Assembly (NCBI RefSeq): GCF_004348685.1
Contig: NZ_SMKO01000031.1
Span: 1-62,364, forward strand
Direction: 5' to 3'
DNA from: Nonomuraea deserti
Lineage (GTDB): Bacteria; Actinomycetota; Actinomycetes; Streptosporangiales; Streptosporangiaceae
DNA: 62,364 nucleotides
Part shown: positions 26,820 to 34,453 of the stretch, piece by piece
How positions within the stretch are numbered: position 1 is the first letter of the stretch
How the letters are laid out: each line of letters opens with the position of its first letter
Translations under genes and position numbers: made by a program
The notes under the pieces: generated by a model
Told to the model about the DNA's origin: nothing
Database searches by the model: none
Seen by the model: the letters and a program-made list of their open reading frames with translations, nothing else

Positions 26820-27835
26820 CGCGGGAGCGGGCGGTGGTGCCGGAGGCGGAGTTCCGGTCCTACTACGGCCGTCCGGTGCTCAAGCCGCCCGTCTGGCACG
26901 AGCCCCACATGCCTACATATCTCTATTTGGGCGGGATGTCGGGAGCCTCGTCCGCCATAGCCGTCATGGCCCGGCTGACCGGCCGCCCCCGCCTGGACCG
27001 CACCGCCCGCGTCGCGGCGGCCGCCGGGGCGTCCCTCGGAGCCGCCCTGCTCGCCGCCGAGCTGGGCAGGCCGGAACGGTTCCTCAACATGCTGCGCATC
27101 TTCAAGCCCACCTCCCCGATGAGCGTCGGCTCGTGGATCCTCGCCGCCCAGAGCGGGCTGTCGGCCGCCGCCATGACCGGCGACCTGACCGGCGTCCTGC
27201 CGGCCGCGGGCGACGCGGCGCTGCTGGCCACCGGGGTGACCGGGCCGCTGACCGCCACCTACACCGCCGTCCTGGTCGCCGACACGGCCGTACCCGCCTG
27301 GCACGAGGCGTACCGGGAGCTGCCGTTCCTGTTCGCGGGCAGCGCGATGGCCGCCGCGGGCGCGATCGCGATGCTCGGCACGCCCCGGGCCCACGCCGGC
27401 CCGGCCCGTGCCGTGGCCGCGCTCGGAGCGGCCACGGAGACGGTCGCGGGCGAGGTGATGGAACGGCGGCTCGGGTTCGTCGGGGAGCCGTACCGGACGG
27501 GACGGGCCGGACGGCTCCTGCGTGCCGCGCGTGCCCTGACGGTGGGCGGCGGGCTGCTCGCGGTGGTCGCGGGGCGCAGCCGTGCCCTCACCGCCCTGGC
27601 CGGGGTCGCCCTCACGGCGGGCTCCCTGTGCACCCGCTTCGGCATCCTGGAAGCGGGCCGCGCCTCGGCCGCCGACCCGAAGTACACCGTCGTCCCCCAA
27701 CGCCGACGCCTCGACGCGGCCTCGACGCCGGCTCCTGACGGCGACGACCTGCACGCGGGACGGCTCACACACGACGCCGGCTCCGACAGCGACGGTCCAC
27801 ACGCAGCACACCTCACACGCGACGCCGGCTCCTGA
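26816..27835 (+). CDS. nrfD: NrfD/PsrC-type membrane subunit of formate dehydrogenase
   Basis: A 339-residue polytopic membrane protein starting with the ATGA overlap from fdhB. The PTYLYLGGMSGASSAIAVMA and LAAELGRPERFLNMLRIFKP segments are typical of NrfD/PsrC quinone-reactive subunits. It replaces the diheme cytochrome FdnI of E. coli and would pass formate electrons to menaquinone. The C-terminal 30 or so residues are a hydrophilic tail made of two imperfect copies of a 16-residue unit ending DAGS, encoded by a 48-bp repeat, and look non-essential. Confidence 0.9.
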   Translation: MTRERAVVPEAEFRSYYGRPVLKPPVWHEPHMPTYLYLGGMSGASSAIAVMARLTGRPRLDRTARVAAAAGASLGAALLAAELGRPERFLNMLRIFKPTSPMSVGSWILAAQSGLSAAAMTGDLTGVLPAAGDAALLATGVTGPLTATYTAVLVADTAVPAWHEAYRELPFLFAGSAMAAAGAIAMLGTPRAHAGPARAVAALGAATETVAGEVMERRLGFVGEPYRTGRAGRLLRAARALTVGGGLLAVVAGRSRALTALAGVALTAGSLCTRFGILEAGRASAADPKYTVVPQRRRLDAASTPAPDGDDLHAGRLTHDAGSDSDGPHAAHLTRDAGS

Positions 27836-27836
27836 C

Positions 27837-27960
27837 GGCCGGCGCGAGGAACGCCACACGCGCCACGGCGTTTCCCTACGGCCGCGCGAGGAAGGCCGCA
27901 CGCGCCATGGCGTTCCCCCACGGCCGCGCGAGGAGCGCCGCACGCGCGACGCCGGTTCCC
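27837..27960. repeat. About three tandem copies of a 42-bp repeat
   Basis: After the nrfD stop, a 42-bp unit beginning GGCCGCGCGAGGA recurs with period 42 (copies starting near 27837, 27879 and 27921), with a few substitutions, and a degenerate fourth copy continues to about 28000. It lies in the 222-bp gap between the converging nrfD and selD genes. No coding frame in it is convincing. Confidence 0.75.
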
Positions 27961-28057
27961 GGCGGCGGGTTCCTCGCGAGGGACCTCACGCGCGACGCCC
28001 ACGTTCCCAGCGCCGTGGGCGATCCGTCCTGGACGGCAGGCTGCCCGAGCCGCGCGG

Positions 28058-29086
28058 TCAGCGCAGGCGGAGGTGAGGGCCGTCCAGGGGGACCAGCTCG
28101 CCGACGACCGGCGCGCCCGGGACCTCGCCCGCGACCAGCAGGCCGCCCGACGTCTGGGCGTCGGCCAGCAACAGGAGCTCGTCCTCGCCGAAGCCGCCGG
28201 GGTCGAGCCGGGGCCGTACCCAGTCGAGGTTGCGGCGGGTGCCGCCGCTCACGTAGCCGTCGCCCAGCGCCCGCCGGGCGCCCTCCAGGTACGGCACCGC
28301 CGCCACGTCCACCACCGCTGTCACGCCGCTCGCCCGGGAGAGCTTGTACAGGTGCCCGAGCAGGCCGAAGCCGGTCACATCCGTGGCGCACTCCACCCCG
28401 GCGGCCAGCGCGGCCCGCGCGGCGTCGCGGTTCAGCGTGGTCATCGTGTTCACCGCCTGCGCGAACACCTCGCCCGTCGCCTTGTGCCGCGCGTTGAGCA
28501 CGCCGATGCCGAGCGGCTTGGTCAGCGAGATCGGCAGGCCGGGCCGGGCGGCGTCGATGCGCAGCAGCCGTGCCGGGTCGGCCAGGCCGGTGACCGCCAT
28601 GCCGTACTTCGGCTCCGGGTCGTCCACGCTGTGGCCGCCGGAGACGTGGCAGCCGGCCTCCCGTGCCACGTCCAGGCCGCCGCGCAGCACCTCTTTCACC
28701 AGGTCGAGCGGCAGCCGATCGCGGGGCCAGCCGAGCAGGTTCACCGCGACGAGGGGCTCCCCGCCGACCGCGTACACGTCGGACAGGGCGTTGGCCGCCG
28801 CGACGCGCCCCCAGTCGTACGGGTCGTCCACCACGGGCGTGAAGAAGTCGGCGGTGACCACGACCGCCCGGTCACCGCCGATCCGTACCACGGCGGCGTC
28901 GTCCCCGTCGTCCAGTCCCACGATCAGCTCCCCGGCCGGTGCGCCGGTGGCGCCGGGGTCCGGCGACTTGAGGCCGGCGACGATGGCCTCCAGCTCGCCG
29001 GGCGGGATCTTGCAGGCGCAGCCGCCTCCGTGGGCGTACCGCGTCAGCCGGACCTGGCCGTCCTCCACCGGGTTCGCAGATGTCAT
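28058..29086 (-). CDS. selD: Selenophosphate synthetase SelD
   Basis: SelD makes selenophosphate from selenide and ATP, the selenium donor for tRNA-bound selenocysteine. The catalytic Cys23 and Lys26 are visible in HGGGCACKIPP, so the Sec position seen in some SelD proteins is Cys here. Other motifs are GLDDGDDAAVVR, VVTADFFTPVVDDPYDWG, SGGHSVDDPEPKYG and DVTGFGLLGHL. From ATG 29086 it is 342 residues, the usual size; an in-frame start at 29125 would add a non-conserved stretch. It is divergent from selC-selA-selB and convergent with the formate dehydrogenase operon. Confidence 0.95.
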   Translation of the reverse strand: MTSANPVEDGQVRLTRYAHGGGCACKIPPGELEAIVAGLKSPDPGATGAPAGELIVGLDDGDDAAVVRIGGDRAVVVTADFFTPVVDDPYDWGRVAAANALSDVYAVGGEPLVAVNLLGWPRDRLPLDLVKEVLRGGLDVAREAGCHVSGGHSVDDPEPKYGMAVTGLADPARLLRIDAARPGLPISLTKPLGIGVLNARHKATGEVFAQAVNTMTTLNRDAARAALAAGVECATDVTGFGLLGHLYKLSRASGVTAVVDVAAVPYLEGARRALGDGYVSGGTRRNLDWVRPRLDPGGFGEDELLLLADAQTSGGLLVAGEVPGAPVVGELVPLDGPHLRLR

Positions 29087-29123
29087 GGCCGTCCTCACTG
29101 CAGTTCGCGGGTGCCGCCGGGTC

Positions 29124-29145
29124 ACCTACCCCGCGGTGGGTAGGT
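29124..29145. promoter_or_regulatory. Perfect inverted repeat between selD and selC
   Basis: ACCTACCC (29124-29131), six bases, then GGGTAGGT (29138-29145) form an exact 8-bp inverted repeat in the 67-bp gap between the divergent selD start and the selenocysteine tRNA. It could be an operator for a regulator shared by both directions, or a hairpin in a leader ahead of selC. Confidence 0.5.
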
Positions 29146-29153
29146 TCTCCCCT

Positions 29154-29246
29154 GGAGGCGTCTGGGCGCCTGGTGGCCCCCGCGGTCTTCAAAACCGACG
29201 AGGTCGAGGTCCTCGGCCTGGCGGGTTCGATTCCCGTCCGCCTCCG
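29154..29246 (+). tRNA. selC: tRNA-Sec (anticodon TCA)
   Basis: The sequence folds as a selenocysteine tRNA. The acceptor GGAGGCG pairs with CGCCTCC, followed by a G discriminator. The D arm is GGGC...GCCC, the anticodon stem CGGT/ACCG encloses the seven-base loop CTTCAAA with anticodon TCA at 29189-29191, and a long variable arm CGAGG/CCTCG follows. The T arm has TTCGATT. The eighth acceptor pair appears to be mismatched. CCA is not encoded. It lies 15 bases before selA and is probably processed from the same transcript. Confidence 0.95.
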
Positions 29247-29261
29247 CTTATGTTCGGGGAC

Positions 29262-30560
29262 ATGGACCGTCGCAGGCTGGTGCCGCGCACCGACGCCGTG
29301 CTCGCCGACCCGCGCCTGGTGGAGGCGGGCGGGCGGCTGGGCAGGTCGGTGGTCAAGGCGGCGGTGGCGGCGGCCCAGGATCGGGCGCGGCGGGGCGAGA
29401 TCGGTCCCGGGGAGGTGGTCGACGCGGCGGTGGCGGCGCTCCCGGCGCACGCGGCGAGCCTGCGCCCGGTCGTCAACGCCACGGGCGTGCTGGTCCACAC
29501 GAACCTCGGCCGGGCGCCGCTGTCGGCGGCGGCCGTCGCGGCGATGACCGCCGTCGCGGGGCCCGCCGACGTGGAGTTCGACCTGGTGACGGGCGCCAGG
29601 GCGCGGCGGGGACGGGGCGCGGTCGAGGCGCTCGCCGCAGCCGTGCCCGCGGCGGCTGACGTGCACGTCGTCAACAACAACGCCGCCGCCCTCGTCCTGG
29701 TCGCCACCGCGCTCGCCGCCGGGCGGGAGATCCTCATCAGCCGGGGTGAGCTGGTGGAGATCGGTGACGGGTTCCGCATCCCCGACCTGCTCGCCTCCAC
29801 CGGGGCGCGGCTGCGCGAGGTGGGCACCACCAACCGCACCTCCGCCCGCGACTACGCCGACGCGGTGGGGCCGCGGACGGGGTTCGTGCTCAAGGTCCAC
29901 CCGTCGAACTTCCGGATCGAGGGCTTCACCGGTGCGGCCGAGGTGCCGGAGCTGACCGGGCTGGGCGTGCCCGTCGTCGTGGACATCGGCTCGGGCCTGC
30001 TGGTCCGCGAGCCGCTGCTGCCCGCGGAACCGGACGCCACCACCATGATCGAGTCGGGCGCCGACCTGGTGACGGCCAGCGGCGACAAGCTGCTCGGCGG
30101 GCCGCAGGCGGGTCTCCTCCTGGGCCGCGGCGACCTGGTCGAACGCTGCCGCCGCCACCCGCTCGCCCGCGCGCTGCGGGTGGACAAGCTCACGCTCGCC
30201 GCGCTGGAGGCGACGCTGCGCGGTCCCGTGCCGCCGGTGCGGGAGGCGCTGCACGCCGGCCCGGCGGCGCTGGCGCGGCGTGCCGCCGGCCTGGCCGGCC
30301 GTCTGGCCGGTGCCGGGGTCGACGCGTCGAGCGTGCCGAGCACGGCCGCCGTGGGGGGTGGCGGCGCGCCGGGCGTGAGGCTGCCGAGTGCCGCCGTGAG
30401 CCTGCCCGAACGGCTCGCTGTCCCGCTGCGGACGGGCGATCCGCCGGTCGTCGGCCGGATCGAGCACGCTCGCCTGCTGCTGGACCTGCGCACCGTCCCG
30501 CCCGATCGCGACGACGACGTGGAGCGCGCGGTGCTGGCGGCCGCGGAGGTGCGGGGCTGA
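29262..30560 (+). CDS. selA: L-seryl-tRNA(Sec) selenium transferase SelA
   Basis: A PLP enzyme that converts seryl-tRNA(Sec) to selenocysteyl-tRNA(Sec), 432 residues. Motifs include VVNATGVLVHTNLGRAPLS near the N-terminus, FVLKVHPSNFRIEGF, VVDIGSGLL and SGDKLLGGPQAG, where the Lys binds PLP. ATG 29262 follows GGGGA closely; an ATG at 29250 lies almost on the tRNA end and has no ribosome site. Its stop overlaps the selB start (TGATG). The Ala/Gly/Pro-rich stretch before the last 60 residues is poorly conserved. Confidence 0.95.
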   Translation: MDRRRLVPRTDAVLADPRLVEAGGRLGRSVVKAAVAAAQDRARRGEIGPGEVVDAAVAALPAHAASLRPVVNATGVLVHTNLGRAPLSAAAVAAMTAVAGPADVEFDLVTGARARRGRGAVEALAAAVPAAADVHVVNNNAAALVLVATALAAGREILISRGELVEIGDGFRIPDLLASTGARLREVGTTNRTSARDYADAVGPRTGFVLKVHPSNFRIEGFTGAAEVPELTGLGVPVVVDIGSGLLVREPLLPAEPDATTMIESGADLVTASGDKLLGGPQAGLLLGRGDLVERCRRHPLARALRVDKLTLAALEATLRGPVPPVREALHAGPAALARRAAGLAGRLAGAGVDASSVPSTAAVGGGGAPGVRLPSAAVSLPERLAVPLRTGDPPVVGRIEHARLLLDLRTVPPDRDDDVERAVLAAAEVRG

Positions 30561-32377
30561 TGCACGTCGTGGCCACCGCGGGGCACGTCGACCACGGCAA
30601 GTCCACCCTGGTACGCGCGCTCACCGGCATGGAGCCCGACCGGCTGGACGAGGAACGCCGGCGCGGCCTGACCATCGAGCTCGGCTACGCGTGGACGGCG
30701 CTCCCGTCGGGGGAGCGGCTCGCGTTCGTGGACGTCCCTGGCCACGAACGGTTCCTCGGCACGATGCTCGCGGGGGTCGGGCCCGTGCCGGCCGTCATGT
30801 TCGTGGTGGCGGCCGACGAGGGGTGGATGCCCCAGTCGGAGGAGCACCTGGTGGCCCTGGAGGCCCTCGGGGTACGACACTGCCTGCTCGTGGTGACCCG
30901 GTCCGACCTCGCCGATCCGTCGCCGGTGGTCGCGCAGGCCCTCGCCCGCCTGGACGCGGCCGGCATCGGCGAGGCGGAGGCGGTCGCCGTGAGCGGGCGC
31001 ACCGGACAGGGGCTGCCCGAGCTGCGGCAGGCGCTGGACCGGCTCGTGGCCGGGCTGCCGCAACCCGATCCGGCCGCGGCGGTACGGCTCTGGATCGACC
31101 GGGCGTTCAGCGTGACCGGCAGCGGCACGGTGATCACCGGCACGCTGCCGGCAGGAACGGTCTCGGTGGGCGACGAACTGCTGCTCGCCGGCGAACCGGT
31201 GCGGGTCAGGGGGCTCGAGTCGCTGAAGGAGCCGCGGGACACGGTGACCGGGGTCGCCAGGGTGGCGGTCAACCTGCGTGGCCATGACGTCCCGGGCCGC
31301 GGGCACGCGCTCGTCACGCCGGGCGGCTGGACGTACACGGACCTGGTGGACGTGCGCGTCGCCCACGTCGGGGGACTGCGGCGCGAGGCCGCCGGGTTGC
31401 CCCGGCGGTTGACGGTCCACGTCGGGTCGGCGGCGGTGGCGGCCGAGACGCGGCCGCTCGGCGGGCGCGTCGTGCGGCTGCGGCTGGCCCGGCCGGTGCC
31501 GCTGCACCTCGGCGACGTGCTGCTGCTGCGTGACCCCGGGCGTGACCGGTCGGAGGCGCGGGTGCTCGCCGGGGCGAGCGTGCTCGACGTGCGCCCGCCT
31601 GCCCTGGGCCGCAGGGGCGCCGCCAGGCAGCGGGCTGCCCTGCTGGAGTCGGCCCTGCTGGAGTCGGCCCTGTTGGAGTCGGCGCGGCCGGACGCGGCCC
31701 CGCCGGTGGCCGCCGCGCCCGGCACGGCGTACGCGCTGCGCCTGCACCGGTTGTTGCGCGCCGCCGACCTGCGTGCCATGGGCGTCGCGCCTGACACTCC
31801 CGGAACGTCAGGGGAGTGGTACGCCGATCCGGGGCACTGGAGGGATCTGGGCCGGCGGCTCGTGGAGGCGGTGCGGCAGTACGCGGCCGGCCATCCCCTG
31901 GACCCCGCCATGCCGATCGAGGCGGCCCGCCACGAGCTGGGCCTGCCCGACCGGAGGCTGGTCGCCACGCTCGTACGTCCGCCGCTCGCGCTCGCCGGAG
32001 GGCGGATCGTGGCCGGGCCCGCGGGCCTGCCGGAGCGGGTGGCCAGGGCGGTCGAGCGGCTGAGACGGGACCTGGCGGCGCGGCCCTTCCACGCCCCGGA
32101 CGCGGGCCGGCTGGCCGAGCTGGGGCTGGGTCCGCGGGAACTGGCCGCGGCCGAACGGGCCGGGAGCCTGCTGCGCGTGGGCGAGGGAGTCGCGCTGTTG
32201 CCGGGAGCCGACGCGCGGGCGGCCGAACTGCTGAGCCGGCTGCCGCAACCGTTCACGGTCAGCCAGGCCAGACACGCCCTCGACACCACGCGCCGCGTCG
32301 TCGTGCCGCTGCTCGAACACCTCGACAGGGCCGGCCTCACCGAACGGGTGGACGAGGTGCACCGGCGCTGCATATGA
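30560..32377 (+). CDS. selB: Selenocysteine-specific elongation factor SelB
   Basis: SelB carries Sec-tRNA to the ribosome and binds the SECIS hairpin. It has 605 residues: a GTPase domain (GHVDHGKSTLVRALTG, DVPGHERFLGTM, VTRSDL), two EF-Tu-like barrels, and a C-terminal winged-helix region (from about residue 400) that contacts the mRNA loop. A 15-bp unit repeated three times at about 31636-31680 encodes ALLESALLESALLES between the barrels and the winged helices, probably a flexible linker. It is the last gene of the selC-selA-selB unit. Confidence 0.95.
   Translation: MHVVATAGHVDHGKSTLVRALTGMEPDRLDEERRRGLTIELGYAWTALPSGERLAFVDVPGHERFLGTMLAGVGPVPAVMFVVAADEGWMPQSEEHLVALEALGVRHCLLVVTRSDLADPSPVVAQALARLDAAGIGEAEAVAVSGRTGQGLPELRQALDRLVAGLPQPDPAAAVRLWIDRAFSVTGSGTVITGTLPAGTVSVGDELLLAGEPVRVRGLESLKEPRDTVTGVARVAVNLRGHDVPGRGHALVTPGGWTYTDLVDVRVAHVGGLRREAAGLPRRLTVHVGSAAVAAETRPLGGRVVRLRLARPVPLHLGDVLLLRDPGRDRSEARVLAGASVLDVRPPALGRRGAARQRAALLESALLESALLESARPDAAPPVAAAPGTAYALRLHRLLRAADLRAMGVAPDTPGTSGEWYADPGHWRDLGRRLVEAVRQYAAGHPLDPAMPIEAARHELGLPDRRLVATLVRPPLALAGGRIVAGPAGLPERVARAVERLRRDLAARPFHAPDAGRLAELGLGPRELAAAERAGSLLRVGEGVALLPGADARAAELLSRLPQPFTVSQARHALDTTRRVVVPLLEHLDRAGLTERVDEVHRRCI
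31636..31680 (+). repeat. 15-bp repeat, three copies inside selB
   Basis: Three consecutive units of GCCCTGCTGGAGTCG, with one T change in the third, code for ALLES three times. It lies at about residues 359-373, between the barrel domains and the winged-helix region, where length should be tolerated. Confidence 0.8.
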
Positions 32378-32451
32378 CACGGCTCGGCGCCCGGCGGGCT
32401 CGAACAGCGCCGGGGCCGGCGGGCACCATGCCGTCACCCTTTGATGGGTGT

Positions 32452-33639
32452 TCAGGCGAGCAGGGTGCGGGCGAGCCCGATGGCGGCACCGCCGGCGATC
32501 AACCAGGCGTTGTTGAGCCTGGTCGTCCAGAGCAGCACCAGGCTGAGCACCGCTATGGCCGCGGTCAGCGGGTCGACGACGGCCGTGCGGGCGAGCTGGT
32601 AGGAGACCCCGGCCATGAGCGCCAGCGCCGCGGCGTTCACACCGTCGAGCAGTGCGGATGCCCACGCGCTCGAGCGCAGCCAGCCGGTGAGCCGGGTGAG
32701 CAGGCCGACGAAGACGAACGACGGCAGGAAGATGGCCACCGTGGCCACGAACGCGCCGATCGGCCCGGCAACGACATAGCCCACGAAGGTGGCGGTGGTG
32801 AACACCGGCCCGGGGGTGACCTGCCCGATGGAGACGGCGTCGACGAGTTGCTGCGAGGTGATCCAGCCGAGCCGCTCGACGAAGTCGCCGCGCAGGAAGG
32901 CCAGCAGCACGTAACCGCTGCCGTACAACACCGAGCCGATCTTCAGCATGGTGAGGAACAGCTGCGTCAGCTGGCCTCCGGTGGGGTCGGGGAAGAGGGG
33001 GGATCCGCCGAAGGTGAGCAGCGGGGCGGCGAGCAGGCCGGGCACCCGGTTCTGACCGCCGGGCGGGCGGCGCGGCAGCCGGACGGCCAACGCGAGCAGC
33101 GCTCCGGCCGCCAGGATCAGCAGTTCGTTGGTCCCCGCCAGGTAGGCCGCCAGGGCGGCGAGAGCCAGGACGCCCAGCCACACGGTCTTGATCACCGTGC
33201 GCCACAGGCCGAACAGAGCGTGGGCGATGATGGCGATCACCGCGGGGACGACGCCGTACAGGAGGCCCTCGGCCGCGGGCGTGCTGCCGTAGGTGACGTA
33301 AGCCCAGGCCAGGGCGGTGACGATGAGCGCGGCAGGGAGGATGAAGCAGACCCCGGCCGCGACGAGACCGCGCATGCGCGCACGGTCGTGGCCCAGGTGG
33401 ATGGCCAGCTCGGTGGAGTTGGGCCCCGGGATCAGGTTGGTCGCGCCCATCAGGTCGGCGAAGCGCTCGTCGCTCACCCAGCCGCGGCGGCGCACCAGCT
33501 CGTCGCGCATCATCGCGGTGTGCGCGGCCGGGCCGCCGAAGGCGATGGTGCCCAGCTTGAGGAACAGCAGCGCCACCTCCCGGACCGCGCGCCGGGACGC
33601 CCCCGCCTCGCCGGAACCTCCGGTGACGTGCTCGTTCAC
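32452..33639 (-). CDS. chrA: ChrA family chromate transporter
   Basis: A 395-residue membrane protein of the two-domain CHR family, which exports chromate. Both halves show the family start (FLKLGTIAFGGPAAHTAMM and FLTMLKIGSVLYGSGYVLLAFL), the signatures NLIPGPNSTELAIHLG and GQVTPGPVFTTATFVGY, and about ten hydrophobic segments. The GTG at 33639 was chosen because AAAGGG lies about eight bases upstream; a GTG at 33666 would add nine residues. It is divergent from a TetR gene. Transport of chromate is by family; another oxyanion is possible. Confidence 0.88.
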   Translation of the reverse strand: MNEHVTGGSGEAGASRRAVREVALLFLKLGTIAFGGPAAHTAMMRDELVRRRGWVSDERFADLMGATNLIPGPNSTELAIHLGHDRARMRGLVAAGVCFILPAALIVTALAWAYVTYGSTPAAEGLLYGVVPAVIAIIAHALFGLWRTVIKTVWLGVLALAALAAYLAGTNELLILAAGALLALAVRLPRRPPGGQNRVPGLLAAPLLTFGGSPLFPDPTGGQLTQLFLTMLKIGSVLYGSGYVLLAFLRGDFVERLGWITSQQLVDAVSIGQVTPGPVFTTATFVGYVVAGPIGAFVATVAIFLPSFVFVGLLTRLTGWLRSSAWASALLDGVNAAALALMAGVSYQLARTAVVDPLTAAIAVLSLVLLWTTRLNNAWLIAGGAAIGLARTLLA

Positions 33640-33715
33640 CGCTGCGGCCCTTTCTCGGTGTGGCACGGCCTGCGCCGATGGCGCCGTGCCTTGTTCGACG
33701 ACGGTAGGCGACTAT

Positions 33716-33770
33716 ATCAAATCAATTTGATGGATGGCTGACCAGTTGTACAGTTGGCTGACCAATTGGT
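33716..33770. promoter_or_regulatory. Palindromes between chrA and the tetR gene
   Basis: ATCAAAT, two bases, ATTTGAT (33716-33731) is a 16-bp inverted repeat. Next to it TGGCTGACCAGTTG (33735-33748) and TGGCTGACCAATTG (33755-33768) are direct repeats with one difference, 20 bp apart, and the second runs into the palindrome ACCAATTGGT (33761-33770). The AT-rich patch stands out in GC-rich DNA and probably holds both divergent promoters and the TetR operators. Confidence 0.55.
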
Positions 33771-33783
33771 TATCATCCTGAGC

Positions 33784-34413
33784 ATGCGGTCAGACAAGGG
33801 CGATCTGAAGGCTCGTGCCAGGATCCGGAACGCCGCCCTGGAGCTGTTCGGGGCGGAGGGCGCCACCGGGGTGAGCCTGCGTGCTGTCGCCGCCCGCGCC
33901 GGTGTCTCCCACGCCCTGGTCCTGCACCATTTCGGCAGCAAGGAGGGCCTGCGCAAGGAGTGCGACGCGTACGTGATCTCGCTCGTGCGCGGCGGCCCCG
34001 GCGTCGAGGCGCTGGAGGACACGGCGGGACTGGCGGCGATGCTGGAGGCCGCCGGCCCGGTGCGCCGGTATCTCGGCCGGGCGTTCATGGACGGCACTCC
34101 GGAGGCGGCGGCGCTCTACGACGAGATCGTCGAGGCCACCGAGCGGTGGCTGGAACAGGGTGTGGCCGAGGGGTGGGCGCGGCCGAGCCAGGACCCGCGC
34201 GCCCGCGCCGCGATCTACGTGACCTGGCTGCTCGCCCCGCTGGCCTTCGGCGAGCACCTGTCGCGGGTGCTCGGCGTCCCGGACCCGCACGACATGGATG
34301 CCACGTTGCGTCACTCGCGCGCCGGCATCGAGATCTTCACCGGCGGCGTGTTCGCCGACGACCGCGCCCTGACGGCCTGGGAGGCGGTCAGGAAGGAGCG
34401 GCGGGCGCGGTGA
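33784..34413 (+). CDS. TetR family transcriptional regulator
   Basis: A 209-residue repressor with the N-terminal helix-turn-helix LRAVAARAGVSHALVLHHFGSKEGL and a variable ligand domain. The start at ATG 33784 is preferred; it has little ribosome site, so the message may be leaderless. An upstream TTG at 33754 lies inside the putative operator repeats. It is followed 40 bases later by a P450 gene and is divergent from chrA, so it may control either or both. The inducer is unknown. Confidence 0.88.
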   Translation: MRSDKGDLKARARIRNAALELFGAEGATGVSLRAVAARAGVSHALVLHHFGSKEGLRKECDAYVISLVRGGPGVEALEDTAGLAAMLEAAGPVRRYLGRAFMDGTPEAAALYDEIVEATERWLEQGVAEGWARPSQDPRARAAIYVTWLLAPLAFGEHLSRVLGVPDPHDMDATLRHSRAGIEIFTGGVFADDRALTAWEAVRKERRAR

Positions 34414-34453
34414 CGGCGCTGCCGCCATGACCATCTTCGCCCCTCGAGGAGAC

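Noticed and set aside
27841..28057. Mobile element end or attachment site between nrfD and selD
   Set aside because: Only tandem repeats are seen; there is no transposase, integrase, terminal inverted repeat or target duplication.
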